From Sphingomonas ginsengisoli An et al. 2013 (GTDB lineage Bacteria; Pseudomonadota; Alphaproteobacteria; Sphingomonadales; Sphingomonadaceae), in the NCBI RefSeq assembly GCF_009363895.1, contig NZ_CP045434.1, forward strand, positions 1,798,001 through 1,862,000: 64,000 nucleotides of DNA, in the 5' to 3' direction. The notes beneath the pieces are model-generated. The model did no database searches and was not told where the DNA came from. It worked only from the letters and a program-made list of their open reading frames with translations. Positions 1-8,777 of this stretch are shown here, piece by piece. Both the position numbers and the translations under genes were made by a program. The stretch's first letter is position 1; each line of letters begins with the position of its first letter.

Positions 1-1
1 C

Positions 2-157
2 CTCAATGCCCAACTCGCGTTCAGCAAAGGCAGCGTGACGATCACCGCCTACGCGACCAACCTCACCAACCAGCACTATCCCGCGGCGCTCAACAGCGGC
101 CTCTACTTCGCGGGGGCACCGCGGCAGTATGGGCTGAAAGTGCTGAAAGCCTTCTAG
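2..157 (+). CDS. TonB-dependent receptor, C-terminal end (partial)
   Basis: Only the last 51 codons are in the window, in the frame starting at base 2 and ending in TAG. The sequence alternates polar and hydrophobic residues (YATNLTNQHYP, then GAPRQYGLKVLKAF) and ends in an aromatic residue. That pattern is typical of the last beta strands of an outer-membrane TonB-dependent receptor, where the terminal Phe is the BAM recognition signal. Such receptors import siderophores, B12 or glycans. The substrate cannot be told from this fragment. The acyl-CoA ligase downstream is on the same strand after a 58-base gap and could be co-transcribed. Confidence 0.7.
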   Translation, partial: LNAQLAFSKGSVTITAYATNLTNQHYPAALNSGLYFAGAPRQYGLKVLKAF

Positions 158-215
158 TCTCGTCCTCGGGCGCGCGGCTTCGGCGGCGCGCCCCTTCTCC
201 TCTCGTCGGGTCGTC

Positions 216-1784
216 ATGCAAAGCTACGCCCTCACCGTCGACAAATTGCTCGACCATGCGGCCAAGTGGTTCGGCGATCGTGAGGTCGTCACTGGCGGCG
301 GCTCGGGACCCGACGATCGGATCGGCTATGCCGCGTTACGGCGCCGCGCCAATCTCCTGTCGGGGGCCTTGGCGAGCCTGGGCGTGACCCTGGGAACGCG
401 GGTCGCGACGCTCGCCTGGAACAGCCGGCACCATGTCGAGCTGACCTATGCGGCGATGGGCATCGGGTCTGTCTGCCACACCCTCAATCCGCGCCTGACG
501 ATCGAACAATTGGCGGCGATGATCGACGAAGCCGGAGACATACTGCTCGCGGTGGCCGGCGACCTCATCGAGCAAGGGGCGGAGCTCAAAGCGCGATGCA
601 GTAGCGTGCGCCACCTCATCCTACTTGATGACGAGGGCGCGACGTCGCCAGCCGGGACGCTGACGATCGACAAGCTCATCGAGGACCACGGCGTCGCGGT
701 GCCCTGGGGCGACTTCGACGAGCGGACGGTGGCCGGACTGTGCTTCACGTCGGGCACGACCGGCGCGCCCAAGGGTGTCGAATATACGCATCGCTCCAAC
801 TACCTCCACACGCTGCGCGCGCTGGCGGCCGACGCGGTTGCTCTCACCGCGCGCGAATCGCTGCTGCTGGCGGTACCGATGTTCCACGCCAATGGCTGGG
901 GCCTTCCGTTCGCGGCGCCCGCTGCCGGCACCAAGCTGGTCCTTCCGGGGCGGCACCTCGACGGGGCCAGTCTCGCCGGCCTCATTCGCGCCGAGCAAGT
1001 CACCGTGGCGGTCGGCGTGCCGACGGTGTGGCTGGGTCTGCTCGAACAGCTCGAGCGCAGCGGCGAGAGCGTGCCGAGCCTCGAACGCATTCTTATCGGC
1101 GGGTCGAGCTGCCCCGCCGCGCTGATCGAGCGGCTCGAAAGAGGGCTTGGCGCGCGCGTGCAGACCAGTTGGGGGATGACCGAACTATCGCCAATCGGGA
1201 CTTTGTCCCCGCCGTTCGCGCGCGCGGTTCCAGGCACTGCGGGGCGGCCCCCGCTCGGCCTCGACCTCAAGCTGACCGATGCCGACGGGACCCCCCTGAC
1301 TGACCAGCGCGCCGGCCAGGGGCATCTGTGGGTGCGCGGGCCAAGCGTGCTCGACCGCTATCTGGGCGCGGAGAATGATGCGCTCGACGCCGAAGGTTAT
1401 TTCCCCACCGGAGACCTGGCGACCATCGATCGCGACGGCAATCTCACTATCTGCGGGCGCGCCAAGGACCTCATCAAGTCAGGCGGCGAGTGGATCAACC
1501 CGGCCGAAATCGAGGCAATCGTCGGGGCCGACACGTCGGTTCAGCATGTCGCGGTCATCGCCCGTCCGCACGTCCGCTGGGGCGAGCGACCGGTGATGAT
1601 CGTCGAGCGGGCAGAAGGTGCCGAGCCCGTCGACCTCCTGGCGCTCCTCAAAGGACGGATCGCCGGCTGGTGGCTCCCCGACGCGGTCATCGAAATTTCC
1701 GCCATGCCGCTCGCCGCCACCGGCAAGATCGACAAGCAGCGGCTTCGGCGGGAATATGCGAGCGACCCTGCCGCCGCCGCCTGA
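216..1784 (+). CDS. AMP-forming acyl-CoA synthetase (medium/long-chain fatty acid-CoA ligase type)
   Basis: This 522-residue protein belongs to the adenylate-forming ANL superfamily, which activates a carboxylic acid with ATP to an acyl-AMP and transfers it to CoA in the cytosol. The P-loop-like motif [12 protein letters not shown] lies near residues 175-187. [10 protein letters not shown] (A5) is near residue 325, YFPTGDLA (A7) near 395 and [13 protein letters not shown] (A8 hinge) near 418. The catalytic Lys is in ATGKIDK near residue 502. Length and the N-terminal pattern ([20 protein letters not shown]) resemble the AlkK/DmdB branch of fatty-acyl or methylthiopropionyl-CoA ligases. The substrate is not resolved. 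The neighbouring esterase/transporter operon suggests uptake and degradation of an ester or lipid. Confidence 0.85.
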   Translation: MQSYALTVDKLLDHAAKWFGDREVVTGGGSGPDDRIGYAALRRRANLLSGALASLGVTLGTRVATLAWNSRHHVELTYAAMGIGSVCHTLNPRLTIEQLAAMIDEAGDILLAVAGDLIEQGAELKARCSSVRHLILLDDEGATSPAGTLTIDKLIEDHGVAVPWGDFDERTVAGLCFTSGTTGAPKGVEYTHRSNYLHTLRALAADAVALTARESLLLAVPMFHANGWGLPFAAPAAGTKLVLPGRHLDGASLAGLIRAEQVTVAVGVPTVWLGLLEQLERSGESVPSLERILIGGSSCPAALIERLERGLGARVQTSWGMTELSPIGTLSPPFARAVPGTAGRPPLGLDLKLTDADGTPLTDQRAGQGHLWVRGPSVLDRYLGAENDALDAEGYFPTGDLATIDRDGNLTICGRAKDLIKSGGEWINPAEIEAIVGADTSVQHVAVIARPHVRWGERPVMIVERAEGAEPVDLLALLKGRIAGWWLPDAVIEISAMPLAATGKIDKQRLRREYASDPAAAA

Positions 1785-1786
1785 AC

Positions 1787-3418
1787 TCAGTCGCAGCCGG
1801 CGCTTCGCGGCGGCAGGGTGGGTGCGGCCAGCCCAACGTTCCAGTTCCACCCGTCCTTGCCCGCGGCCCGGCGCCGGCACATCACCGCCTCGTTCAGCTT
1901 GAACATGCCGGGCATGGGGTCGCGCCGGTTCTCCGGCTCTGCTGCGAAGTGGAGATAGTTGGCCTCCTTCCCGTAGCTTGGCCACGCGCCGCCTAGCCGC
2001 GCGGTCGGCTTGCCGTTGCGGACGAAACTCGCCCAATAATCGATCATCGCGCCGGAGAAGGCGCGCTCGGCGGGCGTGTCGCTGACCTTTGGCCAGCGCG
2101 GCGGCGTGCCGTCGAAGGTGCCCCAGACATAGGGCAGCTCGCTCGCGTGAAAGGCGTGCAGCCCGGCGCTGTCCATCGCCGGATAGCCATGGTCGAACAG
2201 GTACAGGTAAGCGGACTGGCCGAGTGTGGTCTGCTTGCGCGCGACGCGCTCGGCGGTCCAGCCATAGAGTGAGTCGCGGGTCGTCGCGAGAATGCTCTCG
2301 GCATAATCTGGGCTCGGATAGAGCTTAAGGAAGTCGTTGGCGAGATCGCCGTAGCGCGCCCGGATTTCGCGCTCATAGTCGGCCGCGCTGGCCGCGCTCT
2401 TCGGGGTCAGCATCCGGAGCGACCGAATCTCGCCCTGGTTGAAACCGGCGAGGACCGGGACCGGCGCCTGCGCCCCCGCGTCGAACACGTCGACCATTTG
2501 GCGGGGGAGCAACTTGCCGTCGACGACGCCGAACGGGAAGAAGCCGAGCTTGGCCGCGCTGTCGGTGAGAGTCTGCACATCGAGGCGGCGCAGCGCCGCG
2601 AGGTCGGGCGCCTTCAGTCCCGCGCCGACCAGTTGGCCAACCGCCTCATAGGCCGGAAGGCCGAACGCCGGCTTCTTCAGCTCGGGCATCGAGATCATGT
2701 AGCTGCTCTGCAGGATCGCGCGGCCGAACAGCCCGCGCGCGGCAGGCGACGTCATCAAGTAAAGCCCGCTCAGCCCGCCCGCCGACTCGCCGGCGATCGT
2801 CACGTTGGCGGGATCGCCTCCGAACGCGGCGATGTTGCGGCGGACCCATTGCAGCGCGGCGATCTGGTCCTGCAGTCCGTAATTGCCCGATACGCCCTGC
2901 GGGCTTTCCGCGCTGAGCGCCGGATGCGCCATCCAGCCAAGCACGCCGAGGCGATAGTTGATCGAGACCACCATGATCCCGCGCTCGGCGAAGCGGCGGC
3001 CGTCGTAGAGAGCTTCGCGACTGCTGCCGGTCGTCAGCGCGCCGCCGTGAATCCAGAACAGGACGGGCGCATGGCGGGCGTTGGCCGGCTTCCAGATGTT
3101 CAGCGTGAGACAGTCTTCGCTGACCGGCATCGGCGTATCACTGCTGTAGACCGACGGCGGGCCGCCCTGCGGCTGGACGCAGGCAGCGCCGAATAACTGT
3201 GCCGACCGCTCACCGCTCCAGCGCGGCAGAGGCTGCGGCGCGCGCAAGCGCAGCGGGCCGACGGGCGGCTGGGCGTAGGGAATGCCCTTGAACACGCCAA
3301 CGGCTCCGTCGCTGGTGCCGCGAACGCGCCCGGCCGGGGCGTCGATGACGGGGGCGGTAGCGGCGGCGGCCGCGCTGCCCAGCAACGCGGCCGATAGAAG
3401 CATGGACTTGGCGATCAT
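1787..3418 (-). CDS. Carboxylesterase type B (secreted alpha/beta hydrolase)
   Basis: This 543-residue protein has an N-terminal Sec signal (MIAKSMLLSAALLGSAAAA) and a type B carboxylesterase fold. The nucleophile elbow GESAGG is near residue 208. The family motif EDCLTLNIWKP lies around residue 100, and the oxyanion segment WIHGGAL is upstream of the elbow. A His in the HASELPYVWG segment is the likely triad base. It should hydrolyse carboxylic esters in the periplasm. I chose the ATG at 3418 rather than upstream codons because it begins the signal peptide and overlaps the stop of the MFS gene as ATGA, which implies translational coupling. The gene ends two bases from the convergent acyl-CoA ligase. 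Confidence 0.88.
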   Translation of the reverse strand: MIAKSMLLSAALLGSAAAAATAPVIDAPAGRVRGTSDGAVGVFKGIPYAQPPVGPLRLRAPQPLPRWSGERSAQLFGAACVQPQGGPPSVYSSDTPMPVSEDCLTLNIWKPANARHAPVLFWIHGGALTTGSSREALYDGRRFAERGIMVVSINYRLGVLGWMAHPALSAESPQGVSGNYGLQDQIAALQWVRRNIAAFGGDPANVTIAGESAGGLSGLYLMTSPAARGLFGRAILQSSYMISMPELKKPAFGLPAYEAVGQLVGAGLKAPDLAALRRLDVQTLTDSAAKLGFFPFGVVDGKLLPRQMVDVFDAGAQAPVPVLAGFNQGEIRSLRMLTPKSAASAADYEREIRARYGDLANDFLKLYPSPDYAESILATTRDSLYGWTAERVARKQTTLGQSAYLYLFDHGYPAMDSAGLHAFHASELPYVWGTFDGTPPRWPKVSDTPAERAFSGAMIDYWASFVRNGKPTARLGGAWPSYGKEANYLHFAAEPENRRDPMPGMFKLNEAVMCRRRAAGKDGWNWNVGLAAPTLPPRSAGCD

Positions 3419-4704
3419 GAAGCCTCCTGACGACGCAGCACGCGAGCGAGCCACAGGAACAGGCCGATCGCGATTAGATAGAATGGGGCGAGAGTGGTGA
3501 GCGCCAGCTGCAGCCCGTTCGGGTGGCCGTGCGCCGCGAACCAGTCGCTGGCCGCACCGACCCAGGTCGGGCCGAGCCCGAGGCCGATGAAGTTCATCAC
3601 CAGCAACAGCAGGGCACCGGCCAGCACGCGCTGATTGGCCGGAACTTCCTCCTGCACCAACGTCACTGAGCAGGAGAGATAGAAATAGTTGAAGAACATC
3701 ACGACGGTCAGCAGGGTCAGCGCGAGCGGCCAGCCGGGCACCCATATGAAGGCGAGGTAGAAAGGCGCGGCAATCGCCAGCGAACCAGCCGGAAGGGTGG
3801 CGAAGCCGCGCCGTGAGCCGCCCGCCAGCCGGTCGATCAGCCGCCCCGACACGACCATGCCGCCGCCCATCCCGAGAATGATCGCCAGTGCGTACCACAC
3901 GGCGACCTCGCCGAGCGCCATGCCCTTTTCGCGCATCAGGAAGAGCACCGCGAAATTGCCGAGCCCGTAGGTCACGAACTGGGTCGCGCCGCTGCCGAGC
4001 GACGCGAGCAGCAGCACCGGGTTGATGAAGAAGGCGCGCACGGTTGCGCCGAACGGTGCCTTTCCGGTGGCGCTGGCTACCTTGTCGGTGGCGCCGCGGG
4101 CCGGCTCAGGCACCAGCAACGGCAAGGCCACGGCGGCGACAATGCCCACAATCCCGATGGCGATGAACGCATGGCGCCAGTCGAACGCGGCGGCGATCGA
4201 CGCGCCGAGTGCAATCCCGAGCGCGGCGCCGATCGGCGGACCGAGGTTGTAGATGCCAAAGGCGATGCCGCGCTTCCCCGGAGCAAAGGTATCAGTGATG
4301 AGCGCATAAGAGGGGGGCACCCCGCCGGCCTCGCCGAAGCCCACGGTCATGCGCGCCGCGACCAGCTGCGGGTAGGTGCGCGCCAGGCCGCAGGCGATGG
4401 TCGCCATGCTCCAGATGCCGCAGGCGAGGCTGAGCACCGCAACCCGATTGGTGCGGTCCGCCAGCCAGCTTACCGGCACGGCGATGAAGCAGTAAAACAT
4501 CGCGAAGTAGAGACCGCCGATCAGGCCGAGCTGCGTGTCGCTGATGTGAAGCGTGTCCTGGATCGGCTTGGCGAGGATGCCGAGCAGTTGTCGGTCGAGG
4601 AAGTTCAGCACGTAGACGAAGGTCAGCATGCCCAGCACGACGCCGGGGCGCCCGCGCCAGCTGCCTCCGGCCCGAACCGGCTCGATCGCTCCTCCAACGT
4701 CCAT
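3415..4704 (-). CDS. MFS transporter (spinster-like)
   Basis: This 429-residue protein has about 12 hydrophobic segments and MFS signatures: FLDRQLLGILAKPIQ in the first helix region, SWLADRTNRVAVL between TM2 and TM3, and a duplicated gate sequence after TM8. The N-terminal pattern FVYVLNFLDRQ is common in spinster/GudP-like transporters of alphaproteobacteria. The substrate is unknown. An upstream extension to 4908 is open but would read through the palindromic operator and the TetR start region. The ATG at 4704 (MDVGGAIEP) is therefore preferred. The gene forms an operon with the downstream esterase (ATGA overlap) and is divergent from the TetR gene, which probably controls it. Confidence 0.85.
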   Translation of the reverse strand: MDVGGAIEPVRAGGSWRGRPGVVLGMLTFVYVLNFLDRQLLGILAKPIQDTLHISDTQLGLIGGLYFAMFYCFIAVPVSWLADRTNRVAVLSLACGIWSMATIACGLARTYPQLVAARMTVGFGEAGGVPPSYALITDTFAPGKRGIAFGIYNLGPPIGAALGIALGASIAAAFDWRHAFIAIGIVGIVAAVALPLLVPEPARGATDKVASATGKAPFGATVRAFFINPVLLLASLGSGATQFVTYGLGNFAVLFLMREKGMALGEVAVWYALAIILGMGGGMVVSGRLIDRLAGGSRRGFATLPAGSLAIAAPFYLAFIWVPGWPLALTLLTVVMFFNYFYLSCSVTLVQEEVPANQRVLAGALLLLVMNFIGLGLGPTWVGAASDWFAAHGHPNGLQLALTTLAPFYLIAIGLFLWLARVLRRQEAS

Positions 4705-4767
4705 TCGCGCTCCACCTCGCTCGTGACGAGCACGCAAGAGACACGCCTCGGCAACGGCTGTCAATGC

Positions 4768-4789
4768 ACGTTCACTTGTGAGTGAACGT
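4768..4789. promoter_or_regulatory. Perfect palindrome, probable TetR operator
   Basis: ACGTTCACT and AGTGAACGT form a perfect 9-bp inverted repeat around a TGTG spacer, in the divergent gap between the MFS/esterase operon and the TetR gene. TetR-family dimers bind such sites and usually repress both directions. The palindrome covers the most upstream in-frame GTG of the regulator at 4778. This argues that translation starts further downstream. Confidence 0.7.
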
Positions 4790-4837
4790 TTCTCGTACAC
4801 CTTGACCGGGGGCCGAATTCCACCGCAGGACGGCCTG

Positions 4838-5518
4838 GTGAACGAGTTGCCAAAGACCATCCGTAAATCGCGCAAGGCCGAGCAACGCGCCGAGACGATG
4901 GAGCTCATCTACGACGCCGCCGAGGAGCTTTTCTCGAAGCATGGCCTGCACGGCGTGACGTTCAAGGATGTCGCCAAGCAGGTCGGCGTCCACCACACGC
5001 TGCTCAACTATTATTTCACCGACAAGAAGGCGCTGTTCGATGCCGTGTTCGCGCGGCGCGCGGTGATCACCAGTGAGCGGCGGATGAAGGCGCTCGACGA
5101 TTATGAGCGCGAGGCCGGCGACCGGCCGACCGTCGAGGGCGCGTTGCATGCTTTCCTCGACACCGATCTCGACACCTACATCGAAGGTGGGGAAGGCTGG
5201 CGTAATTACGCCAAGCTGGGCGCGCAGGTCGCCAACACGCCCGAGTGGGGCGCCGAGCTGATGGACCAGCACTTCGATCCCGTCGTGCTCCGTCTCATCG
5301 ACTTACTTCAGCGCGCGCTGCCCGACTGTTCGCGCGAGGATATCTTCTGGGGCTATCATTTCGTCACCGGCGCGCTGATGCTGACGCTGGCGCGGACGGG
5401 CCGGATCGACAAGCTTTCGGGTGGGCTGTGCAGCTCCGATGACTTTGCAGCGGTGAAGCTGCGGATGGCGCGCTTCATGGCCGCCGGCTTTCGTTCGATT
5501 TGTCACGTATCCGCGTGA
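4838..5518 (+). CDS. TetR/AcrR family transcriptional regulator
   Basis: This is a 226-residue protein from the GTG at 4838. The N-terminal TetR helix-turn-helix runs from about residue 20 to 65 and includes VTFKDVAKQVGVHHTLLNYYFTDK split over the recognition helix. The remainder is the alpha-helical ligand-binding/dimer domain. The start at 4838 has AGGA seven bases upstream. An alternative in-frame GTG at 4778 would add 20 residues but lies inside the palindromic operator. The protein is divergent from the MFS-esterase operon and probably represses it and itself, released by a transported or hydrolysed compound (inference). Confidence 0.88.
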   Translation: MNELPKTIRKSRKAEQRAETMELIYDAAEELFSKHGLHGVTFKDVAKQVGVHHTLLNYYFTDKKALFDAVFARRAVITSERRMKALDDYEREAGDRPTVEGALHAFLDTDLDTYIEGGEGWRNYAKLGAQVANTPEWGAELMDQHFDPVVLRLIDLLQRALPDCSREDIFWGYHFVTGALMLTLARTGRIDKLSGGLCSSDDFAAVKLRMARFMAAGFRSICHVSA

Positions 5519-6029
5519 GGTCGGGCGAGAACAACTGGCTCAGCAGAATCGGCGAAGGTGAGCGAGGAGATGGTGCGGCTTGCAGTTTGTCGCTAACCGG
5601 TCTCATCCCTGTTTTTCGCTGTTTCGCAGCAATTAACAGGGAAAACATTGCAAATCGCCCGCCGGAACAGGCCTCTGGCGGCAAACAAATGAACTCCTCC
5701 GCCAGAACATTGGCCGGTTTCTGCGGCTATACTGCGAGAAGATCAGCGTTCCCTGTTATTCGACGGAACAGGGACTTAAATCGACGTATCAGGGCCTGCT
5801 AATCGCGCATAACAGGTAAGCAGCTCGGCGATAACAGGTCTTCCTTCGAGCTTGGAGCAGTGGCGCTGCTGCGCGCATAATCTACATGAGCCTAGCGGGG
5901 CGAATGTCCGCTTTCGACCAATTGCGGACAGTCGCTGAGAGCGTCCGTAGTGACCTATCGGTCAGTGGTCAGCGTCACAATTGTTCGAGCGGAGATCGTA
6001 CTCAGGCCCGAACGGCTCGACGCTGCGGC
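5519..6029. other. Gene-free gap with an array of CCTGTT/AACAGG elements
   Basis: No convincing gene is visible here. The stretch 5606-5840 holds at least six short CCTGTT or AACAGG elements in both orientations. They include two exact inverted pairs, TCCCTGTT (5606-5613) with AACAGGGA (5635-5642) and TCCCTGTT (5750-5757) with AACAGGGA (5767-5774). A copy of the dispersed GAATGTCCGC hairpin repeat follows at 5902-5930. Short open frames through it have no family-like features. Confidence 0.6.
5902..5930. repeat. Dispersed hairpin repeat, copy 1
   Basis: GAATGTCCGC, TTTCGACC, then ATTGCGGACA. The left arm and the right arm are complementary and can form a hairpin. The same unit recurs at 8536, 9380, 9915 (degenerate) and 20158, always between genes. 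Confidence 0.75.
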
Positions 6030-7070
6030 TCAAAGTTGCCTTACCCGGGCCGGCGCGATGACCTGCGCTGCGAAGCGGTCCATCTCTTCCGCTTGCGGAC
6101 TCATTTGCAGGAGAAGGAGGTCAAGCCCAGCAGCCTGATATTCTTCGATGCGTTCGCGAATTTGTTCAGGCGTTCCAACGAGGTTTGGCCGCAAGCCCCT
6201 GTTTGAGACCGAGTACTCTTGGAGTTTGAGCTCACGCTCGAGTTCAGTGCCTGACAGCCACTGCTCGAAGTTGTCGAATCCCTTGGGTGGATGGGGCGGC
6301 ATTTGCGTGATCCGCTCGAGCTCGCGGCGCGCTTCCGCTTCGCTGTCGCGGACGATGGCAAATGCCGCCATGCCAAATTGCATGCGGGACTGGCCAGTAT
6401 GCGCGCGCCGTTCTTCCATGTCGGCAATCTTCGCCGTGATGATGTCGACTGGATCTCCGTGCATGACGTAGGCGTCGCACAGAGTAGCGATCATCGTCTT
6501 TGCCGCCTCGCTTTCGCCGCCCGCATAAATGGTCGGGCGAGGCTTGCGCATCGGCTTGGGAGAGCAGATCGCGTTGTCGAGCGTGAATCGCTCGCCCGCG
6601 AAGCTGAAGCGATCTTGGGTCCACAAGCCATTCACAACCTGAAGCCATTCGCTCGAACGGGCGTAGCGGTCGTCGTGCTCGTCGAACTGCAAGCCGTACT
6701 GCTTTGCTTCGTCTGCCCACCAGGATGAAACGACGTTCAGCGCCAACCTTCCGCCCGAAATATTGTCGATATTGGCTGCTGCTTTTGCGAACAGTGCCGG
6801 GTGATGGAAATTAGGACGGACCGCGACCATCAGCTCAAGCCGTGATGTTACCGCGGCCAAGGCCGCAGCAGTCGACCATGCATCGAGCGCGGGCTGGTCG
6901 ACGCCCTTGATATCGTTGAGATTAAGCTCAGCGATAAGCGACAGATCCCAACCGGTTTCCTCGCTCCGCTGGGTAAGCCGCTTCACGTAGTCCCAGCTCG
7001 CCTCCATCCGCTCATCGGCGACATTACGAAGCCACCCGCCAAACACCGGCATCCAGTAGCCAAACCTCAT
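6030..7070 (-). CDS. Luciferase-like (LLM class) flavin-dependent monooxygenase
   Basis: This 346-residue protein belongs to the bacterial luciferase-like/SsuD superfamily, which uses reduced FMN and oxygen to oxidise sulfonates, sulfones or other carbon skeletons. The TIM-barrel pattern is clear: MRFGYWMPVFGGWL at the N terminus, RLELMVAVRPNFHHPALFAKAAANID around residues 75-100, and NISGGRLALNVVSSWW (phosphate-binding and active-site loop) near 105-120. It resembles the dimethylsulfone monooxygenase (SfnG) or alkanesulfonate monooxygenase branch. It is second in a two-gene operon: its ATG overlaps the stop of the ATP-grasp gene as ATGA. The pairing suggests it modifies a ligated product rather than scavenging sulfur. 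Which one applies is open. Confidence 0.85.
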   Translation of the reverse strand: MRFGYWMPVFGGWLRNVADERMEASWDYVKRLTQRSEETGWDLSLIAELNLNDIKGVDQPALDAWSTAAALAAVTSRLELMVAVRPNFHHPALFAKAAANIDNISGGRLALNVVSSWWADEAKQYGLQFDEHDDRYARSSEWLQVVNGLWTQDRFSFAGERFTLDNAICSPKPMRKPRPTIYAGGESEAAKTMIATLCDAYVMHGDPVDIITAKIADMEERRAHTGQSRMQFGMAAFAIVRDSEAEARRELERITQMPPHPPKGFDNFEQWLSGTELERELKLQEYSVSNRGLRPNLVGTPEQIRERIEEYQAAGLDLLLLQMSPQAEEMDRFAAQVIAPARVRQL

Positions 7071-8008
7071 GCTTTTTTCCCGTCGCCCAATTGATTCTCA
7101 AGGTAGTCGACTAGCCGGTCGTGCGGATCCCAACCGAGTACGGTGAGAGGATCGGCAACGAAGTTGGACATTGCGTTGATGTCATAAAAGCGCGGCGTGC
7201 CGTCGCGATCGTCGATGACGACTTCGACGCCTCCCAGATCCAGATTGGCGGCACGCGCGATCCGCTCGGCGGCTTCGATGAGTTGTTGCGGCGGCGTGGC
7301 GGCCGCCATCCGGATCGGACGGCGTCCGGGTTGCGCAATGCAGGCGTCGGCGGGACAGAGATCAAAGCTATCACCGCTGCTTTCAACTTCGATCGCGTAG
7401 AGGAATTGGCCGCCCAAAGTCTCCAGCCGTAGTATGCTGTCGCCTCTAGGTGGCACATACTCCTGAATCAGCAACACCTGATCAACCGATACTGGCAGCC
7501 GAACGTCGAGCGAAGCCACGCGCAGTTCTTCCATCGAATTGAAGCGGACGATGCCCGCGCCCGAGCCGCCAATGTTTGCCTTCACGAGAACCGGGAAGCT
7601 CAATCCTTCAGCGGCGGCTAGGACGTCGCGTGCACGGTGTACAACGCGACTCCGCGGTACAGCGAGACCGAGTGACGTAATCAGGGAGAGCTGGCGCGCC
7701 TTGGACGAATCGATGGCGAGGGTTTCAGAGCCGTTGATGACACGGGCACCGAGCCGCTCCCACTGATCCAGCAGTGCTTCAGCGTAAAAAATTGGATGCT
7801 CCGGCTCGCGCAGGAAGCTTGATTGAGCGACGCGACTGAGAATTAAAGGCGCCGGTAACTCGGGACTTCCCGGATCGAAGGAATGGCCGGAGAGCTGAAT
7901 AGGAACGTAGGCCACTCCGCGGCGATCAAGGGCCGCGAACAAAGGGCGAAACCACTCCGGATGCTCGTAAAGAACAGCAAGGTGATTTTCAGGAGAGTTT
8001 GAGCTCAT
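7067..8008 (-). CDS. ATP-grasp (RimK-like) ligase
   Basis: This 313-residue protein has an ATP-grasp domain in its C-terminal two thirds. PVLVKANIGGSGAGIVRF (ATP-binding loop) is near residues 135-153. LLIQEYVPPRGDSILRLETL is the hinge region near 185-205. GVEVVIDDRDGTPRFYDINAM carries the metal-binding acidic residues near 265-285. Such enzymes join a carboxylate to an amine or thiol through an acyl phosphate; RimK adds glutamate and others make peptides or cyclise them. It is translationally coupled to the flavin monooxygenase. No precursor peptide gene is evident just upstream (8009-8129). The Shine-Dalgarno sequence is weak. Confidence 0.82.
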   Translation of the reverse strand: MSSNSPENHLAVLYEHPEWFRPLFAALDRRGVAYVPIQLSGHSFDPGSPELPAPLILSRVAQSSFLREPEHPIFYAEALLDQWERLGARVINGSETLAIDSSKARQLSLITSLGLAVPRSRVVHRARDVLAAAEGLSFPVLVKANIGGSGAGIVRFNSMEELRVASLDVRLPVSVDQVLLIQEYVPPRGDSILRLETLGGQFLYAIEVESSGDSFDLCPADACIAQPGRRPIRMAAATPPQQLIEAAERIARAANLDLGGVEVVIDDRDGTPRFYDINAMSNFVADPLTVLGWDPHDRLVDYLENQLGDGKKA

Positions 8009-8129
8009 CTTGAGTTGGCAGACTTCGATAGTCGACTTGATAAGTACATCGACTGAGACCTCTAACGGCTGGAATTAGACCGCGCTACCAATGCAGTATT
8101 ATGAGCTTGGTCGCTGACTACGCGGATGA

Positions 8130-8390
8130 TCAGCGCAGCTGACTGTCCTTGCTGCCGCGCCGGTTGAACGCGGGCGCCAATGGTCGATCGCGGCTGCTTT
8201 GGCACGTCACGCAAGTGGTCACCCCAGGCACCGCACGGCGGCGACCCTGTGGGATGTCCTCGCCACACAATAAACAAAACGGTTCGCTCTCTCCGCTCGG
8301 CATCCTCGCCCGAGCAGCCAGCACCGCGTCAGTCACCGTGTCGTCGATTTGATCCTGTACTGCGCCGTCGCGCGTCCAACCGCCAGCCAT
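8130..8390 (-). CDS. DksA/TraR family C4 zinc-finger protein
   Basis: This 86-residue protein has the C-terminal zinc finger CLLCGEDIPQGRRRAVPGVTTC-x2-C in outline (C-x2-C, 17 residues, C-x2-C), typical of TraR/DksA-like proteins. These enter the RNA polymerase secondary channel and tune transcription, often with ppGpp. It lacks the long coiled coil of full-length DksA, so it is a short TraR-type member. The ATG at 8390 has a good GAGGAG seven bases upstream. It has no operon partner. Confidence 0.8.
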   Translation of the reverse strand: MAGGWTRDGAVQDQIDDTVTDAVLAARARMPSGESEPFCLLCGEDIPQGRRRAVPGVTTCVTCQSSRDRPLAPAFNRRGSKDSQLR

Positions 8391-8535
8391 CTGCCTCTCC
8401 TCAATCTATCGATATGGGAAGCAGAGGTCATCAGCGCCATACTCAAAGCAAGAACGATTGGCGGCTTCGGGGTCGCTTTTCAGGCGGCGCTCAGAACTGC
8501 TTCTGGGTTCTTTTCGGGAGCGGGGCTGGCTGCGC

Positions 8536-8567
8536 GAATGTCTGCTTCCCACCCATTGCGGACATTC
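8536..8567. repeat. Dispersed hairpin repeat, copy 2
   Basis: GAATGTCTGC ... CCCATTGCGGACATTC. It has the same layout as the copies at 5902, 9380 and 20158. The outer ten bases on each side are complementary apart from one position. Confidence 0.75.
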
Positions 8568-8644
8568 CGGCCGAACAATCTCCGTCGACCGGAAGCAGAC
8601 AAGACCCGGAAGCATTGCTGTCAGCGACTAGCTGGAAGCCAGCT

Positions 8645-8675
8645 CTTGAAGCTTTTGAAGTGTCTTCCAACATTT
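8645..8675 (+). promoter_or_regulatory. Possible sigma32 (RpoH) promoter of hsp20
   Basis: CTTGAA at 8645-8650, 16 bases, then CCAACATTT at 8667-8675. This resembles the heat-shock consensus CTTGAAA-N13-17-CCCCATNT and lies about 100 bases before an Hsp20 gene. The -10 element has two mismatches, so this is only a candidate. Confidence 0.35.
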
Positions 8676-8777
8676 GCGCTGCCGGACGCCCAGTCGGGTC
8701 CGGCGACGGGCCTAGGGACGGTTGTCATGCTCGTGCCCTGGTCCGCCTTTGTTGCTCTAGACACAGGAGGACAAGTG

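Larger units (their letters stand above)
8391..8777. other. Intergenic region upstream of hsp20
   Basis: This 387-base gap contains dispersed repeat copy 2 (8536-8567) and a sigma32-like promoter candidate (8645-8675). I see no credible gene in it. Open frames running into the hsp20 gene from upstream have no conserved N-terminal extension. Confidence 0.5.

Noticed and set aside
3419-3898. N-terminal extension of the carboxylesterase
   Set aside because: It overlaps the MFS gene on the same strand in another frame. The signal peptide and ATGA coupling place the start at 3418.
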